From: JAJCYE01 sp036260105
GTDB lineage: Bacteria; Actinomycetota; CADDZG01; JAHWKV01
Assembly: GCA_036260105.1 (NCBI GenBank)
Contig: DATAAN010000083.1
Span: forward strand, 1-8,681
Reading direction: 5' to 3'
DNA length: 8,681 nucleotides
The translations under genes were made by a program, and so were the position numbers. A model generated the notes under the pieces. The model did not search any database, was not told the DNA's origin, and saw nothing but the letters and a program-made list of their open reading frames with translations. Below are positions 1 to 5,934 of the stretch, piece by piece (position 1 is the stretch's first letter; each line of letters starts with the position of its first letter).

Positions 1-674
1 CGCCACAGCTGGTCGGACTCGACGACAACCCACAGGACTTCCGGCCCCGGCATCAGTTTCTCCGCCAGATGCACGGCCGGCATCCCGGACTGCGCTTCGG
101 AGCCAGCGGAGCAGTGGTGGAAGCCCTCGTGTGCTCGATTCTTGAGCAGAAGGTGAGGGGCATCGACGCCTGGCGAACCTACCGCCGCCTCGTCTTGCGG
201 TACTCCGACCCGGCTCCCGGACCCGGCAACCTCATGCTGCCGCCGGACCCCGCCGTGCTCAGCCGCCTGGGGTACTACGACTACCACCCCTTCGGCGTGG
301 AGAAGAGGAGGGCCGACACACTGCTCAGGGTGACCGCCCTGGCCGGCAAGCTGAACGCCGCACCCACCATGGAACCCGAGGAGCTCAAGGCGCTGATGGT
401 GAAGATCCCGGGAGTCGGACAGTGGACCGCCGCCGAGGTGGCACGAGTGGCGCTCGGTGACGTCGACGCGGTCAGCGTCGGCGACCTGCACCTTCCGCAC
501 CTCGTGAGCTGGACCCTGGCCGGCGAACCCCGCGGCGACGATAACCGAATGCTCGAGCTTCTGGAGCCGTATCGGGGCTGCCGGGCGCGGGCTTTGCGGC
601 TTCTGGAGCTGTCGGGGGTGACCGCGCCTCGGCGCGGCCCCCGCTACACCCCTATCCCGATAGCCCGGCTTTGA
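1..674 (+). CDS. DNA-3-methyladenine glycosylase, AlkA/HhH-GPD superfamily, 5' end outside the window
   Basis: This is a base-excision repair enzyme that would cut alkylated purines from DNA in the cytoplasm. The reading frame is open from position 3 to the stop at 672-674, and the residues before the first internal ATG (position 69), such as LVGLDDNPQDF, match this family, so that ATG is not the true start and the gene begins upstream. About 223 residues are visible. The helix-hairpin-helix lies at about 405-495 (IPGVGQWTAAEVARVALGDV), followed by VSVGDLHL; its Asp (codon 483-485) aligns with the catalytic Asp of E. coli AlkA (D238). An EQKV motif sits upstream, and the C-terminal GPRYTP is typical of actinobacterial members. 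The stop overlaps the next start (TTGA), so the two are probably translationally coupled. It could be called an AlkA-like paralogue rather than AlkA itself, since the substrate range cannot be read from the sequence. Confidence 0.9.
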   Translation, partial: PQLVGLDDNPQDFRPRHQFLRQMHGRHPGLRFGASGAVVEALVCSILEQKVRGIDAWRTYRRLVLRYSDPAPGPGNLMLPPDPAVLSRLGYYDYHPFGVEKRRADTLLRVTALAGKLNAAPTMEPEELKALMVKIPGVGQWTAAEVARVALGDVDAVSVGDLHLPHLVSWTLAGEPRGDDNRMLELLEPYRGCRARALRLLELSGVTAPRRGPRYTPIPIARL

Positions 675-1408
675 CCGCCGCAATCCTGCTGGCCGCCGTA
701 ACGGGCGGTGTTCTGGGCATCCTGGGAGCGCGCAGCAACCGGGTCGTCACCTCGGACGAGTTCCAGCTGTGGGTGCTGGCCGGCGTCGTCGGCGGACCGC
801 TCGCCTTCGTCGAGTGGGCAGCCTTGCTCGATGTGGCCGGCGTGGCGGAGGCGCGGCAGCCGGCGTGGGCTACCGGCGTCAGCCTTGCATCCGGCCTGCT
901 CGGCGCGGTTGCCACCCCGCCTCTGGACGATGCTGACCGCCGCGGGGCATGGGCGGCGAGCTTGCTGGTCAAGTGGCTTCGTTCCCCTATTGCCACGACC
1001 GCCGGTGTGTTGGCGGTGATGGCGACTCTGCTAAGAGGTCGCCCGGTCGACTTCCGCAGGGGCATGCTGTTCGTCGACGTGGCGCCCGGCGGCAGCGCAC
1101 TCGCCCTCGGTGCGGTCGGCTGGTGCCATGCACGCTGCTTCGGGGAAGGCCGATGCCTGTCCGACGCGCTGGCCCGGCACGAGGCGGTTCACAGCAGGAC
1201 CGTCGCGGCGGTCGGAGAGCTGGGCTTCTACCTCACCTACCTCACTGCCGGCGTCGCCTGGGCCCGGATACAAGGCGGGCCCTGGAATAGCCTCACCTCC
1301 AGGGGTTGCGGCCAGCCGTTCGAGAAGACCGCCCACACCTACACCGGCGACCCAACCCGGCCGCAGCGGTGCGCCCGCCGCCCCTGGTCCCGGCCGGCCG
1401 GCGGCTAA
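671..1408 (+). CDS. Uncharacterised membrane protein with an HEAVH (HExxH) motif
   Basis: Function is not known. The 245-residue product starts at TTG 671, whose codon overlaps the glycosylase stop as TTGA; no better start exists close by, and the coupling supports this one. Hydrophobic segments are visible at about residues 2-20, 34-56, 68-82 and 107-122. The C-terminal half holds H170-E-A-V-H174 followed by a hydrophobic helix (GFYLTYLTAGVAWA, 185-198) and then a QPFEK motif with E218. An HExxH plus a downstream (N/Q)PFE signature occurs in a group of small uncharacterised bacterial proteins, often written HE.VH.RQ ... NPFE; zinc binding or peptidase activity is inference. Six Cys occur from residue 152 on. 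The last ~20 residues are low complexity (Arg/Pro) and the stop overlaps the convergent phosphatase gene. A membrane protein of no enzymatic activity is the alternative. Confidence 0.72.
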   Translation: MTAAILLAAVTGGVLGILGARSNRVVTSDEFQLWVLAGVVGGPLAFVEWAALLDVAGVAEARQPAWATGVSLASGLLGAVATPPLDDADRRGAWAASLLVKWLRSPIATTAGVLAVMATLLRGRPVDFRRGMLFVDVAPGGSALALGAVGWCHARCFGEGRCLSDALARHEAVHSRTVAAVGELGFYLTYLTAGVAWARIQGGPWNSLTSRGCGQPFEKTAHTYTGDPTRPQRCARRPWSRPAGG

Positions 1409-3072
1409 AGGAGCCGGGCCAGCTTCCGGCCCAACCAGGCCAACCCCATCACCAACGAAGCTACGGCCCCCAGAAGGGCAGCCACGAAGCAGAGCTCACG
1501 CCTGAGGTGCCACCTGTGCATACGGGCAATGTCGACCGGCCGGGGCGGCAGGCCGTCCAACTGGGCCTCGGCCGTCCCGGTCCCGTCGCCGGAAACCTCC
1601 TCCGGCAACCCATCCGGCTCGAATGGCTCCCAGCGTGCCGCGGCGCCGTTCCGCCGGGTCCGGAGCGCGATCCCCGCCTCGCAGTTGGGAGCCGGGTCTG
1701 CGTCGAACGGGTTTACGAACCACCAGGTCGACCGCACCTCATCGGGGCTGAGGTGCAGGGTGGCGAACCCGTTGGAGGTGACGTCGACCCACCGCACATG
1801 CTCCATGTCGGCCACCGTGCGGTCGACCACCTGCCAGAGGCCGGGAGGCCGGGTCCGGCCCATCGGTGCCGAGGAGACCGCCGGGACAACCACCTCTACG
1901 GCACGCGCCACCCCGTTCCGGCGGGATGGCCCCTCAAAAGCCCACGATGAGTGCACGTCCCCGGACACCAGAATCGTTCCGCTGCCCGCCGGCCGCCGCT
2001 CGAGCAGCCCGACCAGCCGGTCGCGCTCGGCGATGTACCCGTCCCATTGGTCGTCCCGAAGCACCAGGGAACCGCCCCGGGCGATGTATCCACCGGGTAG
2101 CAGCGGGTTGAAGATCCTGGCGAAGGGAACCCAGAGCGGGATGGAGTTGACGACCACGCCGTTGGCGACCACCGCCCACCTCTTGCTGTCACCGGTGAGG
2201 CGGCTCTCCAGCCACTCCCACTGGCGCTTGCCCAGGAGCGACTTCGACGGGTCGTCGACGGGCTTGCCGCCGGGTAGGGAAGCCTGCCGGTCACGCCCGA
2301 CGAGCCGGGAGTCCACCAGCAGAACCTCGACTAGGTTGCCCACCTCCAGGGAGCGGTAGATGCGCAGGGACTCCCAGGTTTCCTCGCTCCGCCACGGGAC
2401 CCACTCCCTATGCGCCTGCACGGCGGCATCCCGGCGCTCGGGCCAGGGACCGTCCTTCTCCTGGTCGTGGTCCTTTGCGCCCCCGAGCCAGGCGTTGTCA
2501 ACGAAGTCGTGATCGTCCCAGACGAACGCCATGGGGTGGCGCAGGTGCAGCGCCTGGCAGTCCGGGTCCAGCCTGACCTGGGCGAGCCGGGCCCGGTAGT
2601 CGTCGAGCGTCACGGTGTGACGGCGGGGGTTGTGCCGGCGCGGGCTGCGCTCGCCGGGGTCGTCGTACATGTAGTCCCCGAGGTGGACGACGAGATCCAC
2701 GTCGGCCAGTGCGACCGCCCGGTAGACGGTCAGAGGAGCCACGGAGTAGCGGGCGCACGTCACCAGCCCGACAGTGAAGGAGGCGACGTCGCCCTCGGGA
2801 AGCGTCCGGGTGCGGCCGATGGGAGACCGCTCCTCCCCTGACTCGAACCGGTACCAGTAGCTGGTCCCGGCTTTGAGATCACCCACGTCCACCGCGATCG
2901 TGAAGTCGCGTTCAGGACCGGTGTTGTGGACTCCGGAGGCAACCACCCGCCGGAAGCCTGGGTCGGTCGCCATCTCCCACCGGGCTTCAGTCGCGCCGCT
3001 GAGGCGCGTCCAGAGCAGAACCGAGTGGGATGTCGGGTCGAAGGAGGCGACCGCATGGGCAAAGACACTCAT
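1405..3072 (-). CDS. PhoD-like metallophosphatase with a C-terminal transmembrane helix
   Basis: This is a calcineurin-like phosphoesterase of the alkaline phosphatase D family, hydrolysing phosphomonoesters or phosphodiesters with bound metal ions. The 555-residue protein has an N-terminal beta-sandwich domain (about 5-95; SVLLWTRLSG and a GTSYWYRF strand are typical of PhoD), then the catalytic domain with HLGDYMYD (130-137), FVWDDHDFVDN (183-193) and SGDVHSSW (370-377). I chose ATG 3072 because GGAAGGG lies 3 nt upstream and the family core begins right after it; a TTG at 3132 and an ATG at 3087 are in frame but run back into the divergent promoter. No Sec or Tat signal is visible at any of these starts, whereas residues 527-548 form one hydrophobic helix followed by RK and R. 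That arrangement predicts a tail-anchored protein, unlike Tat-exported Bacillus PhoD. It is divergent from a MarR regulator. The substrate is unknown. Confidence 0.88.
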   Translation of the reverse strand: MSVFAHAVASFDPTSHSVLLWTRLSGATEARWEMATDPGFRRVVASGVHNTGPERDFTIAVDVGDLKAGTSYWYRFESGEERSPIGRTRTLPEGDVASFTVGLVTCARYSVAPLTVYRAVALADVDLVVHLGDYMYDDPGERSPRRHNPRRHTVTLDDYRARLAQVRLDPDCQALHLRHPMAFVWDDHDFVDNAWLGGAKDHDQEKDGPWPERRDAAVQAHREWVPWRSEETWESLRIYRSLEVGNLVEVLLVDSRLVGRDRQASLPGGKPVDDPSKSLLGKRQWEWLESRLTGDSKRWAVVANGVVVNSIPLWVPFARIFNPLLPGGYIARGGSLVLRDDQWDGYIAERDRLVGLLERRPAGSGTILVSGDVHSSWAFEGPSRRNGVARAVEVVVPAVSSAPMGRTRPPGLWQVVDRTVADMEHVRWVDVTSNGFATLHLSPDEVRSTWWFVNPFDADPAPNCEAGIALRTRRNGAAARWEPFEPDGLPEEVSGDGTGTAEAQLDGLPPRPVDIARMHRWHLRRELCFVAALLGAVASLVMGLAWLGRKLARLL

Positions 3073-3095
3073 CGTCCCTTCCAGCATCCCACCCG

Positions 3096-3109
3096 CGCTA
3101 GGGATAGCG
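3096..3109. repeat. Short palindrome CGCTA-N4-TAGCG in the phosphatase leader
   Basis: CGCTA (3096-3100) and TAGCG (3105-3109) are perfect reverse complements around GGGA. The element lies between the 8-bp inverted repeat and the phosphatase start, so it would sit at the promoter or in the 5' untranslated region of that gene. Five-base arms can arise by chance, so a function is only a possibility. Confidence 0.3.
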
Positions 3110-3120
3110 AAGATATTTCG

Positions 3121-3150
3121 TTGCACCCGCAACTATTGGAGGAATATAGT
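3121..3150 (+). promoter_or_regulatory. Candidate marR promoter giving a leaderless transcript
   Basis: TTGCAC (3121-3126) and TATAGT (3145-3150) are separated by 18 bp and resemble sigma-70 type -35 and -10 boxes; TATAGT fits the TANNNT pattern of actinobacterial promoters. Six bases (TGCTTC) then precede the ATG at 3157, so transcription would begin at or near the A of the start codon. Leaderless mRNAs are common in actinobacteria. The alternative is an upstream promoter with translation led by GGAGGA (3138-3143), whose 13-nt distance from the ATG is longer than usual. Confidence 0.45.
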
Positions 3151-3153
3151 TGC
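3129..3153. promoter_or_regulatory. Candidate MarR operator: GCAACTAT-N9-ATAGTTGC
   Basis: GCAACTAT (3129-3136) and ATAGTTGC (3146-3153) are perfect reverse complements with a 9-bp spacer, a 25-bp element with dyad symmetry of the sort bound by MarR-family dimers. It lies directly before the marR start, covers the candidate -10 box and most of the spacer to the -35 box, and has GGAGGA in its centre. Binding would block marR transcription (autorepression) and could affect the divergent phosphatase gene. That the adjacent MarR protein is the ligand is inferred from position. Confidence 0.65.
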
Positions 3154-3156
3154 TTC

Positions 3157-3639
3157 ATGTCCGGTGGGGCGAACGATGCGGCGCGTATGGCATTCCCGGT
3201 CTTTCTCAAGAGCTGCTCGGTGGTCGTCGACCGCCTCGATCGCATGCTTCAGGACCGGGTCGGCATCCAGCTCACCTGGTACGAGGTGCTCGCGCAGCTG
3301 AGCTCCACGTCCGACGGCCGCATGTCGATGAAGCAGCTCGCCGACTCCGTGATGTTGAGCAAGAGCGGTGTGACGCGTCTAGTCGACCGGATGGAGCGAG
3401 CGGGACTCGTTCAGCGCCACTCCTGCGACCACGACGGACGGGTATGCTTCGCCGCCTTCACGAGCAGGGGAATGGCCGTCCTGAAGGTGGCCCGCCCCGT
3501 GGCAGCAGAGGGCATCGACGAGTACTTCGCCCGCCACCTGACGCCGGAGGAGGCCGACGTCCTGGCACGAGCCCTTCGCCGGGTGCTGGCTGAGGCCGGG
3601 CAGCAGCCCGACCTCGCCGACACCGCTACCGCGCGCTAG
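3157..3639 (+). CDS. MarR-family winged helix transcriptional regulator
   Basis: The 160-residue product is of ordinary length for a dimeric MarR repressor. Residues 13-50 form the N-terminal dimerisation helices (a WYEVLAQL helix at 41-48); the winged helix follows, with MSMKQLADSVML (56-67), the recognition helix SKSGVTRLVDRMERAGLV (68-85) and a wing carrying the D-x-R signature in DHDGR (91-95). The C-terminal helix RHLTPEEADVLARALRRVL (126-144) is the second dimer element. ATG 3157 was chosen because homology begins just after it and because a longer open frame back to 2926 lies inside the divergent phosphatase gene. Cys20, Cys90 and Cys97 are present, so redox sensing is conceivable, but no OhrR-type N-terminal Cys pattern was recognised. 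It probably regulates itself and the divergent gene through the palindrome just upstream. The ligand is unknown. Confidence 0.92.
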   Translation: MSGGANDAARMAFPVFLKSCSVVVDRLDRMLQDRVGIQLTWYEVLAQLSSTSDGRMSMKQLADSVMLSKSGVTRLVDRMERAGLVQRHSCDHDGRVCFAAFTSRGMAVLKVARPVAAEGIDEYFARHLTPEEADVLARALRRVLAEAGQQPDLADTATAR

Positions 3640-3649
3640 CGGCCCTCCG

Positions 3650-3665
3650 CAGCCGGGACCGGCTG
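3650..3665. terminator. Short GC hairpin between convergent marR and propeller genes
   Basis: CAGCCGG (3650-3656) and CCGGCTG (3659-3665) are perfect reverse complements; with a realistic 4-base loop the stem is 6 bp. It is centred in the 30-bp gap between two convergent stop codons, the right place for a bidirectional terminator. There is no T-tract on either side, so intrinsic termination is uncertain. Confidence 0.4.
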
Positions 3666-3669
3666 AGAG

Positions 3670-5604
3670 CTACCCGCCCGCCTTGGGCTGGAAGATCCAG
3701 AGGCCCGAATCCCGGTCGGACGCCAGCACGTACTTCTGTCCGTTCGGGTGCTTGTGCACCTCGATCCCCCAGAAGTTGTTGCCGTGCTGGGTCACCTGCT
3801 GGCCGCTGGTCGTCGTCATGCCCGGGCCGGCGATGAAAGCTCCGACCTCACGAAGCTTGCCACCGGCGTGGCTCAGCACCCTCAGACCTCCGGCGTAGTA
3901 AGCCGAGTAGGTGAGGTCCTTGTCCGGGTCGGTCGTGACCTCGTGCACCGACAGATCACCGAACTTCTGTGCGTACGCCGGATCGTGGGCCTCCGGGATC
4001 GCGAACTGGTCCAGGTCCTTGAACGTGGCCGCATCGAACAGGTGGATGTAGCCCCAGCCGTCGAAGATTGCCTTTACGTCCACGCTGGATCCGTCGGTCC
4101 CCGCGCCCGGGGCGGTCGTGCCGGTGCCGTCCTCCGAGCAGGTGTATCCGTCGAGCGACGCTCCGAGGATGCGGAATCCATCCGTCCGGGATACGAACAT
4201 GGCCGGGATGTTGTTCTCGGTGAGCATGTTGATCAGCGTCTCGCAGCCGTCCACACCGGTGCGGTTGAAAACGATCGCCCCCACGTAACCGGCGACCTCG
4301 ACATTCTGGATTTTCACCTGGAAGTCGCAGACCCCTCGCTCGATCACTGCGATGCGGTGCTCGGCGTCCGGCGCCGGGATCGTGCCGGCCTCACAAGCCA
4401 GCCCGACCCCTCGGGTGTCGCCCTTCAAGAAGGTGTCCTCGTCGATCGGCGGAGTGGCTGATCCCTGGACCGCCGTGAAGGTTGAGCCTCCGAAGGGCCC
4501 GTCGGTGATCGTTGCGGTCACTCGGTAAGGGTCGAAATCCTCGTCGGTGGCCACGAAGTAGCGGTTGTCACGGGTGAACTCGGCCTCATGGGCGTTGCCC
4601 TCGGGAGAGAGGCTGGTGCCGGTCCGCTTGAGAAGCACGGGGTCCACGGCAGCGAACTCGGTGTCTCCGATGTACTTCGGTTTGGTCGGGTCGGTCAGGT
4701 CCACCTGGATGTAGCCGCCGTCCCAGTAGGACAGAAGGCCGATGTAGCGGCCGTTGATCTTCTTGACGATCTCGTCGTGGATGAACACCGCGTCGCCGTG
4801 AACTGCGCCCAGCGGCTGCCGGGACTCAGGGGCGAAGTCGTACTCCGCGACGAACGTCGGGCGGCTCGGGTTGGTGATGTCGATGATGTCGGTGTCGGTT
4901 GCCTCCTCGTCGTCGGTCATGACGACGTAGGCGCGCCCGGTTTCGGTGTTGACCCACCCGAACGCCGAGTGCACCTGGTTGGCGTGACTCTGGCTCTGGC
5001 CCTTGACCGTGAAGTCCCCGAAACCCTCCACCAGCTTCTTGGGCTTTAGGGGATTGGTGACATCCACCAGGGTCACTCCCCCGATGCCGACGCGGGCGTC
5101 CGGGCAGATCTCGTTCTGGTAGATGAGCACGTCACCTTTGAACGACTTGGTGTCGAGGCTGACTACTTGCGATCCTTCGCCGGCGAAGGTACCGAGGTGG
5201 CTCGGGATGTAGCTCGCCGCCTTCGGCTTGGCGGGATCGGAGATGTCGACCACCTGAATGCCACCCCGGTCGCATTCGGGCTCCCAGTACTTCGTCAGGT
5301 AAGCGAAGTTGCCCTTGGCCGACACGTCGCCGATGCGTCCGGGCTGCTCTCCTCCGGCGAACAGATCGGTGAAACCGATCAGGTCGACGTTTTTCTGTAC
5401 CGGGGGCAGGTGGTTCTCGCTGGGTCCGTGCTGGGCGCCCGCCCCGTGCGAGTGAACGTCCTTGCCGGCGTTGACCGCGCCGTCATCGGCAAGGCGCGAG
5501 TCACTGCTCACGATGGCGTAGGCGACGGCGCCGCCCAGCATCAGAATTCCCGTGAGTGCGAGCAAGAGCGGGGCGGTAACAAGGCGGCGGAGCCGGTGCG
5601 ACAT
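3670..5604 (-). CDS. Secreted or membrane-anchored LVIVD-type beta-propeller protein with inserted PA domain
   Basis: The 644-residue protein begins with a positively charged end and a hydrophobic segment (about 9-33, with AYA at 28-30 as a possible signal-peptidase site), so it acts outside the membrane. A His-rich linker (HSHGAGAQHG, 51-60) follows. Repeats with the LVIVD pattern occur at 114-128 (IQVVDISDPAKPK), 175-189 (VTLVDVTNPLKPK), 238-250 (DIIDITNPSRP) and 296-310 (IQVDLTDPTKPK), and related strands at 517-531, 571-588 and 632-640 complete a beta-propeller. Between them, about 365-500, sits a PA domain, shown by IERGVCDFQVKIQNVEVAG and VGAIVFNRTG, with C404, C426, C454 and C489 possibly disulfide-bonded. 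No protease triad or other catalytic motif was recognised, so the role is likely binding or cell-surface interaction. GGAGG lies 7 nt before ATG 5604, which fixes the start. Function is not known. Confidence 0.82.
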   Translation of the reverse strand: MSHRLRRLVTAPLLLALTGILMLGGAVAYAIVSSDSRLADDGAVNAGKDVHSHGAGAQHGPSENHLPPVQKNVDLIGFTDLFAGGEQPGRIGDVSAKGNFAYLTKYWEPECDRGGIQVVDISDPAKPKAASYIPSHLGTFAGEGSQVVSLDTKSFKGDVLIYQNEICPDARVGIGGVTLVDVTNPLKPKKLVEGFGDFTVKGQSQSHANQVHSAFGWVNTETGRAYVVMTDDEEATDTDIIDITNPSRPTFVAEYDFAPESRQPLGAVHGDAVFIHDEIVKKINGRYIGLLSYWDGGYIQVDLTDPTKPKYIGDTEFAAVDPVLLKRTGTSLSPEGNAHEAEFTRDNRYFVATDEDFDPYRVTATITDGPFGGSTFTAVQGSATPPIDEDTFLKGDTRGVGLACEAGTIPAPDAEHRIAVIERGVCDFQVKIQNVEVAGYVGAIVFNRTGVDGCETLINMLTENNIPAMFVSRTDGFRILGASLDGYTCSEDGTGTTAPGAGTDGSSVDVKAIFDGWGYIHLFDAATFKDLDQFAIPEAHDPAYAQKFGDLSVHEVTTDPDKDLTYSAYYAGGLRVLSHAGGKLREVGAFIAGPGMTTTSGQQVTQHGNNFWGIEVHKHPNGQKYVLASDRDSGLWIFQPKAGG

Positions 5605-5934
5605 TTGAATTCCTCCGAGTCAGCAGACCAGATAACTGGAGGATGCTTTCACTTCGAAGGACGTTGCGCCAGGGGAAAATGTACCTATTTTCTTGATGAG
5701 CATCGCCCAAGTTCGGCGGCCAGCAGATGATCCGCCGCCACGCAGGCGGAAGCACTGGGCCGGGCATTTTGGCGGCGTCCGGGTTGCGCGGCGAGGCACC
5801 AGACAAGCGCCGGGTGCCGGCAGGAAAATCTGGAGCCGTAACGTCACTTGCGTTGAAGTAAGAGCGGTTCCGCCCACTGCCCAACCGGCCGAGCATAGAC
5901 TCCCGCCAAAGCGTTTAGGCGTGAAAGGACTGGG
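5605..5934. other. 330-bp divergent intergenic region without a supported gene
   Basis: The region lies between divergent starts of the propeller gene (minus) and the hydrolase gene (plus), so it must hold both promoters. Seen in it are the GGAGG ribosome binding site of the propeller gene (5612-5616 on the minus strand), an AT-rich palindrome at 5675-5692, and a small GC hairpin TCCGCC/GGCGGA at 5731-5750. On the plus strand TAGACT (5896-5901) fits the -10 pattern TANNNT but has no good -35. Open frames crossing the region on the minus strand run into the neighbouring genes and show no recognisable protein pattern. No riboswitch was recognised. Confidence 0.6.
5675..5692. promoter_or_regulatory. 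Candidate operator GAAAAT-N6-ATTTTC upstream of the propeller gene
   Basis: GAAAAT (5675-5680) and ATTTTC (5687-5692) are perfect reverse complements around GTACCT, an AT-rich island in a GC-rich region. It lies about 70-90 bp upstream of the propeller start on the minus strand, at a sensible place for a promoter/operator. The half-sites resemble those of actinobacterial Zur boxes (TGAAAAT-N-ATTTTCA), but the 6-bp gap is wrong for a Zur box, so the regulator is unknown. Confidence 0.4.

Larger units (their letters stand above)
3073..3156. promoter_or_regulatory. Shared divergent promoter region of phoD-like and marR genes
   Basis: These 84 bp separate the ATG codons of the two divergent genes and are less GC-rich than the flanks from about 3104 on. 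They contain a perfect 8-bp inverted repeat (3129-3153), an upstream GTTGC/GCAAC pair (3120-3133) and a separate CGCTA-GGGA-TAGCG palindrome (3096-3109). The compact layout suggests one regulator acts on both genes. A confident -35/-10 pair for the phosphatase gene was not found on the minus strand; several AT-rich hexamers (for example TATCTT and TATATT) are possible. Confidence 0.6.

Noticed and set aside
652..1336. Minus-strand and alternative plus-frame open frames across the HExxH membrane-protein gene
   Set aside because: None shows a protein pattern, whereas the 671-1408 frame has membrane segments, HEAVH and coupling to the upstream gene.
2410..2841. Plus-strand open frame of 143 codons inside the phosphatase gene
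   Set aside because: It is antisense to the conserved metal-binding motifs of the phosphatase, so its openness follows from codon use there.
3073..3132. A longer phosphatase starting at TTG 3132
   Set aside because: The added 20 residues do not look like a signal peptide or PhoD sequence, would overlap the palindrome, and ATG 3072 has a good ribosome binding site.
2926..3156. A 77-residue N-terminal extension of the MarR frame
   Set aside because: It lies mostly inside the phosphatase gene on the opposite strand and has no MarR-like pattern; the family homology begins just after ATG 3157.
5675..5692. A Zur box
   Set aside because: The half-sites are similar but the canonical site has a 1-bp centre, not 6 bp, and no zinc uptake gene is adjacent.
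5770..5850. A riboswitch in the intergenic region, suggested by several short GC stems
   Set aside because: No conserved core of a known riboswitch class could be recognised on either strand, and such stems are expected by chance at this GC content.
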